The translations under genes and the position numbers were made by a program. The notes under the pieces were generated by a model that worked only from the letters and a program-made list of their open reading frames with translations, searched no databases and was not told where the DNA came from. A DNA stretch of 64,000 bases from positions 16,959,501 through 17,023,500 of the forward strand of contig NC_091673.1 in NCBI RefSeq assembly GCF_042453785.1, read 5' to 3'. This DNA comes from Malus domestica. Its lineage: Eukaryota > Streptophyta > Magnoliopsida > Rosales > Rosaceae. Shown one piece after another: positions 31,876 to 44,388 of this stretch. Position 1 is the stretch's first letter, and every line of letters starts with the position of its first letter.

Positions 31876-32807
31876 TGTAGACATCGAAATTTCGTAAATA
31901 AATGTTGACCGATAAATCAAAGTGTCAACGCTCATGTATTACATAAATTTTACACGTAGCGTGTGACTCAACGAAAATTGAAATGAGTTGGAAAAGTCAT
32001 CAAATAGGACACGTGTCAACGCCTGGCAGAAACGACTTATTTCATCTGGAATATTATATTCAAAATTAGGCCTTGGAAAATTCTATAAATACAAGCCCAA
32101 TTTCATTCATTTGGGTAACCAAAATCATTAGGCAAAAACTCTTGAAGCTCTGAAGCTCTGAAACTCCGAAGCTCTCAAGCATCCAGGTTCCCGAAGAATC
32201 AAGAAAGCGTTCTTCGTTCATCGTTCTTCCAAAGATCAAGCCCGACGGCCCTTGGATCAACAATCATCCACCTTCAAGCCCAAGCCTCAACGACCCCTTG
32301 AAGAAAGCGTTCATCGTTCATCAACTGTTCATCCTCAAGGATCAAGCCCCAACGGCCCCTTTGGATCGACAACATCAACAAATCCGCTCATCCGCTGTTC
32401 ATCAAGCCCAAGCCCCGACGGCCCTTGAAGAAAGCGTTCATCGTTCATCACTGTTCTTCGAGATCAAGCCCAAAAGCCCTCGAAGATCTGTTCAAGCCCA
32501 AAAGCTCTCGAAGATCCGTTCGTCACTGTTCTTCGAGTTCAAGCCCAAAAGCCCTCGGAAATCCGTTCATCACTGTTCTTCAAGATCAAGCTCAAAAGCC
32601 CTTGAAGATCCGTTTATCCTCGTTCATCCAAGATCAAGTCTCGACGGCCCTTGGATCAATCGCACATCCCACAAATCAACACCTTACGGAGATCGAATCA
32701 GAGGATCAAATTAGAGAGAGATTGTAACCCAAAATCATCAAATACTAAATATTTGTTTGTGCGCGTTGTTCTTGTCTCTTTCGTTTCAGGAATTTTCCGT
32801 GTTCACA
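31876..32807 (+). repeat. 3' LTR
   Basis: Same length as the 5' LTR (932 bp). By reading both I found a single difference (A at 24025, G at 32598). The TATA box equivalent is at 32083-32091. The LTR is followed immediately by the CACTT target duplication. Confidence 0.95.
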
Positions 32808-32812
32808 CACTT

Positions 32813-34170
32813 ATATCTACATTTTGTGCTAAATCCTCCCTTCCTCTCATCGTCGAGTCAAAAGTGAAAAACAAAACTTGTAGCATAAAAAAAAAGAGCA
32901 AGTGATCAATCATCGATGCATGACTAAAAAAAAGCGTACGTAACTTTATAAAACGGTGAATTGAGCTAAACAAAACTTGGAGCACGAAGCAAGTGATGAA
33001 TGTATAGGCTAAAGATAAGTGGGAAAAGGATGACCACAAGCCATATATTATATATGGTAGGATAACATACACATTCACCCCACATTAACATACCTACAAA
33101 AATAAAAATAAAATACTGACTTTTACCTAGTATTCTTATTTATGGTTTTAAAAAAAATAATAGGCAAATGGCAGTACATATTTGTCAACAACAGAAACTT
33201 CCTAGTGCAACACAACACAAAGAAAAACAAAACAGTTTCTGACTGACCCATTTCCACAAGATCTCATTTGCAGAAAATAAATAGATAGATAAATTAGCCT
33301 CACGTAATTTGTATTGATTCACATTTGCATGAATCATTAGATTCATTACTTTAATTTTTATGATCTTTACTGAATTTTCTTCTGGTCACTTGCGGATTAC
33401 AAGAGCATCTTAATCTTAATTAATTAAAATCCTAAGTATTTTGGTCAACCCTAATAACCCACAATCTGACACTCACTACTAAAGCCCTAACAGGGCTCCA
33501 AGAGTACTAAAATCTAAATCACAACCGGTCATCAAACTTCAAATAATTAATCACAACTATACCTACTAATGCGCTTATCCAATTACTAATTTACTAATTT
33601 GCTTGTCAGTCAATAATTAAGAAAAAAATAAAGTGAATAATAATAAAAAAAGACCAACTTATATTGCAGAATGCAGATGCAGAATTTGTGTGGTGTGATA
33701 AATTAAAGTACGCATGTAGTAGACACTATGATTTCGCATGAACTTCCGCTCTCAGGGAATGTGGGGAGTTGGGAAAGAGCAAATTATAAGCTTCTTTTTT
33801 ATTTTTTATTTTATATTTATTTTGATTTTCTGCATAGGTTAAAAAACCAAAATTTGTGGGGGTGAATCACGTGACACTACGCCTTTATTTTTTATGGGAC
33901 CACATGCCCTAATAAAGGACACCTAGTGAATACCATTATACCAAACTTTGTAAAAGTGGTGTAAAGTCCAACGGTGAAAATGGAATTATCAATAATTACG
34001 AGCCTCGTCTATTTACATTTTGGTTAATTTTGATACCTTACTTGCAGGTGTAACATTAATGTAAAAGTTTATGATGGGACTTTGATCACACCTTACACAA
34101 TTATCAATGTTGATTCTTTACTTGGCTTCGAAACGGGTAAACTTTGAGGTTCGTCCATCAAACCAGGTGT
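32813..34170. other. intergenic DNA
   Basis: AT-rich spacer to the right of the retrotransposon. No gene or clear element boundary found. Confidence 0.4.
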
Positions 34171-34174
34171 TTTT

Positions 34175-34320
34175 TTTTTAATTTTTGAATAAATGATATT
34201 ATTTTACAATTGGTTAGTAATAACGTGGTTCAAATTTAGTTTTGACGAGAATCGAATATAAAACCTTTTATTTACAAGCGAAGATTAATACCACTAAACC
34301 GTAATACTAAATAACATCAA
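34175..34320 (-). mobile_element. SINE-like element, inverted
   Basis: On the minus strand TAGTATTACGGTTTAGTGGT is followed by GTTTTATATTCGATTCTCG and AATTTGAACCACGTTATTAC. It parallels the copy at 20500-20655, including the A- and B-box-like segments, but its 3' end is truncated. Confidence 0.5.
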
Positions 34321-34368
34321 ACCAAGTGTCTTAGCAACAAAATAATTAGATTGGGCTGTTATATTAGG

Positions 34369-34538
34369 AGTATGATTCTCTCCCTTCTAAATTCCGTTAT
34401 CCTTCAATCCTCTCTTATTTGAACGATCATGATTAAATCATGTCAACATTTTGTGTTGACTTCTCTATAGAAAGAGAAAGACAAAAAGGAAAGTGAGAGA
34501 GAATGGAAGGAGATTTGGAGAGGAGAGAATTCTACTTC
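34369..34538. mobile_element. short Mutator-like MITE
   Basis: 170 bp flanked by an 11-bp direct repeat, GTTATATTAGG (34358-34368 and 34539-34549). Ends are imperfect inverted repeats (AGTATGATTCTCTCCC versus GAAGTAGAATTCTCTCC). The long duplication fits a Mutator-like element (9-11 bp). Confidence 0.6.
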
Positions 34539-34549
34539 GTTATATTAGG

Positions 34550-35446
34550 TAATTACTAGCAGCATTATCCTTGATCCTACGTTTGTGAGAGAAGTTTAAA
34601 CACATGCGCTCGTTCATATAGAAAAACTTGCTCCAAAGAGAGACTGCGAAAAAAATTTATGATATGAGACGTCATTGTGATGAGGATATACACATACTCT
34701 ATGAGACAAAGAGGGTTAATTTGGTGAACCCCTTGAAGTGGAACACTGGAAGGGCCAACAAAACATCTAACGTCTTATATTGATGTTCTCTTGTGTTTGG
34801 TAGCATAATTATTGTTAAACTAAATTCATAATATACATGCTTGCAGGATCCAGAGAGTGGTGGACCTCAATCGAAGCAAATAACCTACCATTTGAAACCG
34901 TTGCGCGCCAAAACAGCATAACTCGCTGTCGTTACGTCAGGCACCAAAACTAACGGTAGAGAGTAAATGCTAAGAATTATTAATATTTTGGACATTCTCC
35001 AAAAAGCCCTTTGGCATAGATACTAAAAATCAGCTTCGACGTTCAATCATAGGGCTAAAAATGTAATATCAACCGAGATGACGACAAAACGTAAATAGGA
35101 CCAACAATAAGTTTCATCATGCAGTTCACGATTTTTATACATGCATTTATTTATTTACGAATTAATTTTCATACAAATTAGAAGCAACATAAGATTTTAG
35201 GGCGTTATATTTCTAAATTGCCTTGTTGTTAATTAGCATAAGGAGGGTGTGTAAATGTTTATATATCGTAATCATCATCCCTAATTACGTTTATCATTTT
35301 TGGTAATACACATATTACATAACTAATGTAAGAAGTATTGCTTGATTTCCTTTTGGTCTTAAAACAAACATTAAAATGCTAATGAAGTGAAATGTATTTT
35401 GTATATGAAAACATTTGCGATGAATCTTTGCTAAATATGTTGTATA
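34550..35446. other. intergenic DNA
   Basis: No gene or element boundary was found in this AT-rich stretch. Confidence 0.4.
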
Positions 35447-35455
35447 TATATTTTT

Positions 35456-36130
35456 GGCCTAATCGGATAAATGGTCCCCGTGGTCATAAGGTATTCGGAT
35501 GATAGCCCCTGTGGTAAAAAAATTCGGATTTAAACCCCTGTGGTCTAAGTCTGTTAGGATTTATGCTCATTTGTTAAATAATGCTCACGTGACTGCCAAA
35601 TGTCTGCCACGTGGCAAAATAATATTTTTTTTTTTTAAAAAACCTGAATTTTTACAAAAAAAAAAAAAAAAAAAACCCGGAACCTCCCCCCCGCCCTCCG
35701 CCCGTTCCCCCCCCCCCCCCCGCCCGTCCTTCTTCTTCTTCTTCTTCTTCTTCTTCTTCTTCTTCTTCTTCTTCTTCTTCCCGCCGGAGACCAACTCCCC
35801 CCCTGCGCCGGAGCCCTCTCCCTCTTCCTTCTTCTTCTTCTTGCAAATTTGCGTTTTTTTTTTGTAAAAATTCAGGTTTTTTAAAAAAAAATTAAAAATT
35901 ATTATTTTTGCCACGTGGCATATATGTGTCAGCCACGTCAGCATTATTTAACATATGGGCATAAATCCTAACAGACTTAGACCACAGAGGTTTAAATCCT
36001 AACAGACTTAGACCACAGAGGTTTAAATCCTAACAGACTTAGACCACAGGGGTTTAAATCCAAATTTTTTTACCACAGGGGCTATCATCCGAATACCTTA
36101 TGACCACGGGACCATTTATCCAATTAGGCC
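35456..36130. mobile_element. long-TIR Mutator-like nonautonomous element
   Basis: 675 bp flanked by the perfect 9-bp duplication TATATTTTT (35447-35455 and 36131-36139), which is characteristic of Mutator-like elements. The terminal inverted repeats are about 200 bp long, starting GGCCTAATCGGATAAATGG on the left and GGCCTAATTGGATAAATGG on the opposite strand at the right. Both arms include CCACGTGGCA motifs. The right arm has a 31-bp unit (TAACAGACTTAGACCACAGA..) three times from 35969. The centre (35655-35850) is poly-C, (TTC)n and C/T-rich low-complexity DNA. No coding sequence. Confidence 0.9.
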
Positions 36131-36632
36131 TATATTTTTCTTTCTAAATAGGTGGTATTTGGCCACCACAATCCTTGAGTTTTTGAATAATCTAATCGAG
36201 GTACTTGCCACTACATTCTAGTTGATAATTAATTATAATGGCAAGTACTTTAACTCACGTTTTTGAACAAAATATATCGTTCAAATACCCTATTGTTTTA
36301 CGAAAAATGTTATTCAACTTAAAACATAAAATATTCATTTTTTACATTAAGTTTAATATTGGATTAGTTTTGTTTGGATGTCTTTTGTACTATATTATGA
36401 TGTTTGAATAAAACATCTTATCCAAAGATAAAATAAAAAACTTAAAACATAAAATAAACTTCAAAATTCCAAATAATACGTGTAGGGCCCATTTTATTGA
36501 GAGTTGATCCTACTAATCCAAACAAATTACATTAGTATACAACATGTATCTGGCTAATTAATAACAATATTTGAGAAGTCGAACATACACTGTAATGTCA
36601 TATCCACCAATTTTAACTACGTGTCAGGTGGT

Positions 36633-36747
36633 GCATAGACACTTTTAACCCTGTATTAGATGTTAAAGTGATGGTTTTAACCTTGTAATGCATAGACATT
36701 TTTAACCCTGTATTAGATGTTAAAGTGACGGTTTTAACCCTGTAAAG
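36633..36747 (+). repeat. 57-bp tandem duplication
   Basis: GCATAGACACTTTTAACCCT starts at 36633 and GCATAGACATTTTTAACCCT at 36690. Both continue GTATTAGATGTTAAAGTGA. Intergenic. Confidence 0.85.
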
Positions 36748-36759
36748 ACGATATAATTT

Positions 36760-37577
36760 ACACCAAAATGGAAATGTAATGTTGAATTGGAAATGTACAT
36801 TTCCCTTAAGAAGAACACTCACATGTAGATAGATCTATGATACTCTTCTGTGCATTAACATTTAAAAAAATTCTCTGGCATTGACTGCCACAATGGGTGA
36901 TTCCAAAAGGCCAAAACTAGTTTTTTTTTCCAATTTAGATGGAAGAGTGGCAAAATAGTCAATGACTCAAAGGACAAGTACTACAGTTTACAAAGTCAAG
37001 CAGTGAAAAGAATGCAAATCAAAGCAACATTATTAATATAAAAAGCCGAAGACCCGAAGTGCCATAGACCAAAAAAGGGTGAAGAAGGAAGTGAGAGAGT
37101 GAGTGAGTGAGTGAGAGAGAGAGACAGAGAGAAACTGAAAGAAAGAAAGATTTGATAAAATCCCTGTACGTGACCTTTTTTTAAAAGCTGGGTGGTGTTG
37201 GGTTGGGTGGGTGGTGGTGGTGAGAAAATTACACAAATATATATACATAGATAGATACAGCTGTTGAGAGCAGTGGGGCTTTGGGGTGGTGGTGGTAGGG
37301 TCAAAGTTATCCCCACAAGAAAAGTCTATAGCCCTGCTTGTTTCCAAAATCTCCCGCCTTCCCGCTTCTTGAAAATCCTAGACCTATTTTCCAAATTCCA
37401 GCAGACCCACCTCGCCATTTCTTCTTTTTTTTTTACAGTTTGGGCTTTAGAGAGAAGGAGACCAAATTCAGCACCAAAACGTAGAGAGGGAGAGAGAGAG
37501 AGAGAGAGTAGCGGTGGTTGTGGGCTGATGGAGTGGCTGAGGTAGTGGTGGCATGCGGTGGAGCTGCCTCTCTGGAA
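36760..37577 (+). promoter_or_regulatory. promoter and 5' leader region of the CPP transcription factor gene
   Basis: Noncoding DNA directly upstream of the start codon at 37578. It has GTGA/GA runs at 37090-37130 and a GA run at 37488-37508 shortly before the ATG, a common feature of plant 5' leaders. The exact transcription start cannot be placed. Confidence 0.45.
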
Positions 37578-40500
37578 ATGGACACCCCCGAGAGGAACCA
37601 GATCGGCACCCCCAAGGCCAAATTTGAGGTCAGGCTTTGTGCCCATTTTGTTTTTTATTTTATTTATTTTTTAATTCTGAATTTTTAAGGTTGTTTCTGA
37701 ACTGGGTTTTTGAGGTTGTCTCCTCTGTGTTTCTAAAGCTCGTGAATTTCTTGAGAAAGTTGACCAAGGATTTTTTTGGTTTTGTTTTTCCCATTTTAGT
37801 TTCATGGGTTGCACCTGCATCACTGCATGTGGGTTGATGTTTGATTTTCAGCTGGATCAGCTCTCATTTTTTTGGGTGGTCAATTGGATATTCTAATCCT
37901 AAGAAGGATCACTTGATAATTCTACTGAGATATTTAATTGTCAGTTTTCGAATTTTATTTTCTGCTTTTATTTTGGAAAAGTGTCTGCTTTATGTGGGAT
38001 TGCAGAAATTTATGATTTGGATCTCAAAAATGACCTCAATTTTATGGTCAATTGTCACAATTTGGCTTCTTGAGAAATGATTTTCTTTGCAAAAAAAAAA
38101 AAAAAAAAACTCAATTTGGGATTGCTTTGGACCTTATTTTTACCATTTTACCCCCTTTTTTACTGGTTTGCAGAAGGTGATGGAATTAAATTCGAAATTT
38201 CTTTTCTTTTATTTTAGATTGAATGCATAGCTATTTGTTTTCTTGAGGTACTTTGCGAGTCACTTGTTACTTAATTATTTGTTATAAGATGATAATCACA
38301 TTCTCCAGCAGATTTGAGGTCATAAAGCCATAATTTGGTGAGGCAGACGTTTCAGTAAAGTTATTAACAGATTTGATTTATAGGTTTTCATGCAAATTTT
38401 CAGATAATTAGTTTTGTTGACATTCATTTTCCCAGATTTCGTGGTCAATTTTTGCTTGATTGTGATTTATATGTAATATGTGGATCTTCTTTTCTATTGC
38501 TAGTGCAATTTTTTAGATATTATATTATTAGTTGTGTATAATTTCTATATTTTAGACCGGGCTTAAAGTGCGAAGAAATATGTGTTTTCGTAGGAGAGTT
38601 CATCTGGTTCAGGATTTGGCCATAACATCCGAGAATGTGTATACCTGGAGTACATGACCCATATTCATGTTATGATCGTTGTGTGTGTGTGTGTGTGTGT
38701 AATTTTTTCATCCTGTAAAGTTTTTTGTTTTTCGTAAGTGCAGGATTCTCCAGTCTTTAACTATATCAATAGTCTTTCTCCTATCAAGCCGGTTAAGTCT
38801 GTGCACATTACTCAGACGTTCAGCTCCCTCAGTTTCGCTTCCCTTCCTTCCGTTTTCACTTCACCCCATGTCAGTTCTCACAAGGAATCCAGGTTCCTGA
38901 GGAGGTAATTGACTGCTTTATTTCTTTTTTACTTTTTTTTTCTTTTACCTATTTTGCGTGGTAAATTATTCTTGCATTTCTTTCAGGCATAACCCTTCAG
39001 ATCCGTCAAAACCTGAGTCCTCTCTGGAAAGCGGTAACAAAGTCTCTGTGAATGAAGATGCGGCTGAATTCTATATTAACGCAGAGGAGCTGCATGAGAG
39101 TTGTGTTCCAGGGGATTCTGTAGGAGAAGCTTCTGCGGAACCACCTAGTGAGCACTCAAAGTTTGTGATTGAGCTGCCGCGAAATTTGAAGTATGACTGT
39201 GGTAGCCCTGAATGTGACGCAGCAACTTCTTGTGGTACTGAGGCAGGTTGTGAGTCGGAAGCAGCTGCCTTGTCAGCTCCACTCGTTCCATATGCTCAAA
39301 AGACCTCTGAAAATGGTTCATCTGATGGTGAAGCACATCTACAGAGCATATGCCAGAGTGGCCAAAGAAGAGAAGGGACAGGCTGTGATTGGGAGAGTTT
39401 GATCTCTGATGCTACCGACCTATTAATTTTCGATTCCCCCAATGCCTCAGAGGCTTTCAGGGGGATAATGCAGAATCCTCTGGACTCCGTAACAAGATTT
39501 TGTAATTCTCTTATGCCGCGACTCTCACAGAATGACATTAATGATGAGCAAAACGTGCTAGTCCTTGATACAGTTGGTTCCGGAGAACAACCTGAAACTG
39601 AAGATCCTTCCTCTCAATATGGAGAAGCTAGTCAGCCGGAAGATACAGAACTGATGCAGGACCATTTGAATAGTTGTATGGGTAGCAATCAAATCGAGAA
39701 AGAAGATCAGTTCAATTGTAAGGTAAAACATTCACTATGCCTTCACGATAGTCCTAATAATGCCGATTCCAAAGATTCTTGACTACTTTGTTGTGAATTG
39801 TTGTCCTTACCTTATTTATTTTACTTATTTGGTTGTGCTAATACTATTTTATCTGTTTGTGCATTAGCCTGGTTTAAATTTGCATCGTGGCTTGCGAAGG
39901 CGCTGTCTGGATTTTGAGACGGCAGGAGCTCGCAGGAAGAGTTTAGACAATGTTCCAAATTTTAGTTCTTCTATGTTATCTCAATCTGATGAAAAAATCA
40001 CTACAAATGATAAGCAACTGGTTCCAATAAAACCTCGTGGTGAATCCGCCCGGTGCATCTTACCTGGAATTGGTTTGCACCTAAATGCTCTTGCAACAAC
40101 CTCAAAAGACTACAAGACCATTAAGCGTGAAAATATGGCCTATGGTAGACAACTAAGTTTACCCAACCTCGCTGCCTCTGCTCATTCCCCCACAGCTGGT
40201 CAAGGACCTGGTCATGAATCTTTCTCTTCGGCTTCTTCTGAAAGGGACATGGATGGCACCGAAAATGGCGTTCAGCTGCTGCAAGATGCTTCCCAAGAAC
40301 CTGCATTTTTAGCTAATGAAGAGTTTAACCAGAATAGCCCCAAAAAGAAGAGGCATGTGCTGTTGACCATATATTCTTCATTAAATTATTATGTCATGTT
40401 CATTTTCATTTTCATGTGATTGGTTAGATTTTTGTACCTTTATCTGACATCTTATAATTCTGATTGGATGTGCAGGCGCAAGTTCGAACAAGCTGGAGAA

Positions 40501-42112
40501 ACCGAGTCTTCTTGCAAACGTTGCAACTGTAAAAAATCGAAGTGTCTGAAACTGTAGGTTCTTCATCTACCTTTTAGTGAAGCCTAAAATTTTTGTCACT
40601 TGTAGTGAGACAGCTTTTATTGAATGTTTGAATATTATCAGTCAGATATATATTGGCTTAGGAATTTCATTTCGCTCACTTTAGAATTGCATCCAATTGT
40701 CTCAATCAACATTGTCCTTTGATATGAAAAAGCTTTAAAACTGGTGGTTGTTACACGTTCTACATGTAGAGGAGTTACCTCCTGCATAAACTCCTGAGGC
40801 GGATAAACTGTTGTTCTTTGATTCTGTTTACCTCTTGCACTGGTCCTTGAGTCTATAATTTGACTTCTGATACTGTTCGTGCAGTTACTGTGAATGCTTT
40901 GCTGCTGGTGTCTACTGCATAGAGCCATGTTCATGTCAAGAATGCTTTAACAAGCCTATTCATGAAGATACTGTTCTTGCAACTCGTAAACAGATTGAGT
41001 CTCGCAACCCACTTGCATTTGCTCCGAAAGTGATTAGGACCGCTGATCCTGTTCCTGAATATGGGGTTAGAAAATGAATCCAATATTCTATGCTCTGTTT
41101 GCAGGTTGAACAGAAATTTAACCAGTAAAAGTTGCTTTCACTTGCAGGAGGAGTCCAGCAAGACCCCAGCTTCTGCGCGGCATAAAAGAGGTTGCAACTG
41201 CAAGAAATCAAGCTGCCTGAAAAAATACTGTGAATGCTATCAGGTTCACCGTCAGCATATCTTGTTTGCTTGTAATATCCTATATAAATGTTATTCACAC
41301 TTGATTTTTTTTTTGAAAGGGCGGTGTTGGATGCTCCATTAGCTGCAGATGTGAAGGCTGTAAAAACGCATTTGGTAGAAAGGATGGTGAGTGAGTTGTT
41401 ATGCTCGACTTAATTACTTCTTCGTGGATTTCTTTTTATCTGCATTCCCATCTGAATTTGATGTCCTTCAAGTGTGCTTGCCAATTATCTTGATATTTGT
41501 TACTTATTCCTTTGCAATTCAGGATCTTTTGTAGGAACAGAAACTGAGGCAGACGAAGAAGAAACAGAAGCATGCGACAAGAGTGTGGCTGAAAAACATC
41601 AACAGAAAAATGAAATTCAGAGAAATGAAGAGCAGCGCCAGGATTCTGCTCTTCCCTCAACGCCATTACGGCTTTCCAGGTTTAATTCTTAAACTATTTG
41701 TTGGTTGAGAAGTTGACGTATCATTGCTGTTAGATGTTTAACAATTCTTTTATGTTCCAGACAATTCTCACTGCCGTTTTCGTCAAAGAACAAACCGCCA
41801 AGATCTTCTACTTTTAACATTGGATCGTCTTCGGGATTATATACAATCACAATCCAGAAACTCGGAAAACCAAATATTCTGCGCCCTGAATCCAAGTTAG
41901 AGGGACATAACCAAGCAGTTGCAGAGGATGAAATGCCAGAGATTCTTCAAGGAGATGGGTCTCCTAGCACTGGCATCAAGACCGCTTCTCCGAATGGTAA
42001 GAGGGTGTCCCCTCCCAATAATGAATTTGGGCCATCACCTGGTCGAAGGGCGGGTAGGAAACTAATTTTGCAGTCCATTCCTTCGTTCCCGTCCCTCACT
42101 CCCCAGCATTGA
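37578..42112 (+). CDS. CPP-family (tesmin/TSO1-like CXC) transcription factor, 787 aa
   Basis: DNA-binding protein of the plant CPP family (TSO1/TCX2/SOL group). Relatives act with DREAM/MuvB-type complexes in cell-cycle, stomatal and floral control. Exons: 37578-37628, 38744-38904, 38987-39722, 39868-40352, 40476-40553, 40885-41065, 41148-41243, 41320-41386, 41523-41679, 41761-42112 (2364 nt). The N-terminus [20 protein letters not shown] and the following [20 protein letters not shown] are typical of the TSO1/TCX2 subgroup. Two cysteine-rich CXC domains follow: the first from about 491 ([20 protein letters not shown]), the second from about 579 ([18 protein letters not shown] then [14 protein letters not shown]). 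They are joined by the conserved [11 protein letters not shown] linker. All Cys ligands I can check are present. Intron 4 uses a GC donor (AG|GCATGT), because only that junction keeps the CXC frame. The start is fixed by the family N-terminus. Confidence 0.93.
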
Positions 42113-42904
42113 GGTGGTTGGACTTTCGCGAAGCTAAATCTTTTAGTATACCTTGTACTCCAAAGATATTAAGTTCAGTTCTGTATGCCGTTTCAGTTAG
42201 TTTTTTTTCTTTTTTTTCTTTTTTTTTTCCTTCTGTACTTGTATAATAATAATAAGGTATCCCTGCTCTCTTGGTTGTATAATATGGAATTGCAGTCTAT
42301 AGTTTCTTCTTTTACCCCTTTTGTTTCCAACCTTACCATTTTTATCTGGTAACTTTCATAGACCATGCTATGATTTGGTTTCCTTTTCACATGTGCATTG
42401 GTTAAATATGGCCTGGCATATTTCCTCTTTGAATATGATTTTCCCTTCAAGCTCATGACAGCTTAGTGATATATGCACCTGCACAACTTAGATCATATCA
42501 GTGTATCGTATACGTTGTCTTGTATGTAGTAACGTAGTTTAAATTCACTTGTTTAGTGTTCTTGTATTCTTTAGTACATATTTAACTGTTAAATTGTAAT
42601 GCACACGGTATGCCGTACATTGAATTCTTACACAATCGTAAAAGTTGACAAAAAGAGCAACCACTATCCTAAATGAGAAATGAATAGTTGTACTCATAAT
42701 CATCACGTCCAAAAGGAAAAACAAAACCATGATCTCCAAAAGGCCATAAACATTTGCTGAACACATTCTATACTACATCAATGTTAACTTGAAAAAATGG
42801 GTATTTGGATCTCCTTAGTCTATTATTCTCTCTCACAAAAACATTACATCCTTGGAACTTAGAAACAATAATTTGCCTAGGGTATAAAGGAATGGTCTCA
42901 GCTA
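42113..42904. other. 3' flank of the CPP gene
   Basis: Includes T-rich tracts at 42200-42235, probably 3' UTR and terminator region for the plus-strand gene up to about 42300-42450. No gene beyond. Confidence 0.4.
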
Positions 42905-42909
42905 CAATT

Positions 42910-43489
42910 TGTTGGAAAATTTAATATTATTTTCATTATATTAAATTAATTAATTAAATGGATATTAGAAGTGATGTTTTTTGGTAGAAATATATGTCTA
43001 TCCTAATGAAGAGTGGTAGCTTTTGTCCCTTCATGAATGGTCACATACTTTCCAAGAGATATCTCATATTCTATAAATAGGGAAGCCCCCTATAAACATA
43101 AAATAACTTTACATTGTTTACATAATCATACATAAAGTGCACTAATATTAGAGAGTCTCATCGAGTTCATATGAGAAAGTTTTCAACACAATCGTGGTTC
43201 ATGGAGGCTTGTGATTTGGAGTGCTACTATTACAAGGATGTGATCGTTGTATCTTGGGAGACAAGCGCCGATCAACCATCAGCACCATAGTGGAGCGTAA
43301 ACTTGTCTTAAGGACAGAGTGTCCAACACTTGCCTCGACTATGTTTTCTAAGTTTTTCTAATTCATTATGTCATGTTCATTTAACGTTGGTAACTCATGT
43401 GCATGCATTACTTTGATATGTAATTGCATGAATTATTTTTTGATTTTCTATGTGATTTAATATAGCAATTAGACCCTATTTTTCCAACA
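42910..43489 (+). mobile_element. solo LTR, Copia-like
   Basis: 580 bp beginning TGTTGGAAAATTTAATATT and ending CCTATTTTTCCAACA, so the ends are TG..CA and mutually inverted (TGTTGGAAAA/TTTTCCAACA). It is flanked by the perfect 5-bp duplication CAATT (42905-42909 and 43490-43494). A TATA-like TCTATAAATAGGG lies near 43073. There is no internal domain or partner LTR nearby. The Copia assignment is from terminal style only. Confidence 0.82.
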
Positions 43490-43494
43490 CAATT

Positions 43495-44385
43495 TGCTTT
43501 AGTATTTGCGAGCAGTGTCCTAGTCAATTAACCTCGTGTTTATTATAATATTCAAATCATGGAGCGACATCACCAACCTAACCCTTAGATGAGGAACACA
43601 AAGAAGAAATCGATGCAATCAGTAGGAGACCATTTATAAACTATATATTATTGTTGTACTTCATCAATGTGTGATTGTGCACATCATCCCCTTTGTTAGT
43701 AGCAGACCAAACTACACCAACTTATTTAGCCACTGACTTGCACGTATAGAAACAACAGGAGCTCGTAAACGGTCTCAGCGCTAGAGTATTGACATTGATC
43801 ATAAAGAGTTCGATTCTCGCAATTTCTCTCTTTATGCCTCATATCTTGTACCAATTTGAATGCGAAGAGAAGTGCAGTTAGGATGACTTTGTTGTGAGGT
43901 TGAGATGTCACAAATGATCGCACATGAGTGAGAGCATGGAGAGTGACGTTTACCCAACAGTGAAGGGGAACATGAGGTGCCATAGCTGGCTAGCTTACTG
44001 TTCCATTAGCTAAAACACAAAAACAAAAACAAAATCTCAAACATGATCATGTTTCGGTTTTCGGTTGGGGTCCATTTGCAAATTCCATTATTATTTCTCC
44101 ATCCATCTCCCCACCCCACACATTGCTTTTCTAGATTTGTAAGACGATTCTTTTTAGTTAGTTGGTGGAGAGTTTGTTTTGGTAGCGTGATTTAAGAGAG
44201 GTCATATATGAGATTTTACATTGCCAAATTCCACAATATTAATGCTATACTAATCACATTTGTCCTACATTTCTAATAAAAGTAAGACTCACCAATACAT
44301 ATGGATCTCATTTCTATTAGAGAGGTGATACAAATGTCGTATAGAAAATGTGGTAGGAGTAGCATGTGTGTGTCTATATATATAT
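43495..44385. other. intergenic DNA
   Basis: No gene seen. Around 43765-43815 an A-box/B-box-like pair (GGTCTCAGCGCTAGAG, GAGTTCGATTCTCG) hints at a decayed SINE, but the rest is not recognisable. Confidence 0.35.
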
Positions 44386-44388
44386 ATA

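Larger units (their letters stand above)
23303..32807 (+). mobile_element. 9.5-kb nonautonomous LTR retrotransposon (LARD-like, Gypsy/Tat-like) with captured host gene fragments
   Basis: Two direct LTRs of 932 bp (23303-24234 and 31876-32807) flank an internal region. The element is bordered by the perfect 5-bp duplication CACTT (23298-23302 and 32808-32812). A primer-binding-site-like segment follows the left LTR, and a purine-rich GAAGTGGGGG tract precedes the right LTR. Internally it has a gag ORF, short tandem repeats, a block of host gene fragments (about 26900-28600), an antisense ORF (29268-29975) and more tandem repeats. I found no protease, reverse transcriptase, RNase H or integrase motif in any frame, so it would depend on another element for replication. 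The gag plus antisense ORF layout recalls Tat-lineage Gypsy elements. Confidence 0.95.

Noticed and set aside
35499..35944. Poly-Lys/poly-Glu or poly-Phe frames of about 120 codons
   Set aside because: Direct translation of the (TTC)n and poly-C core of a Mutator-like element.
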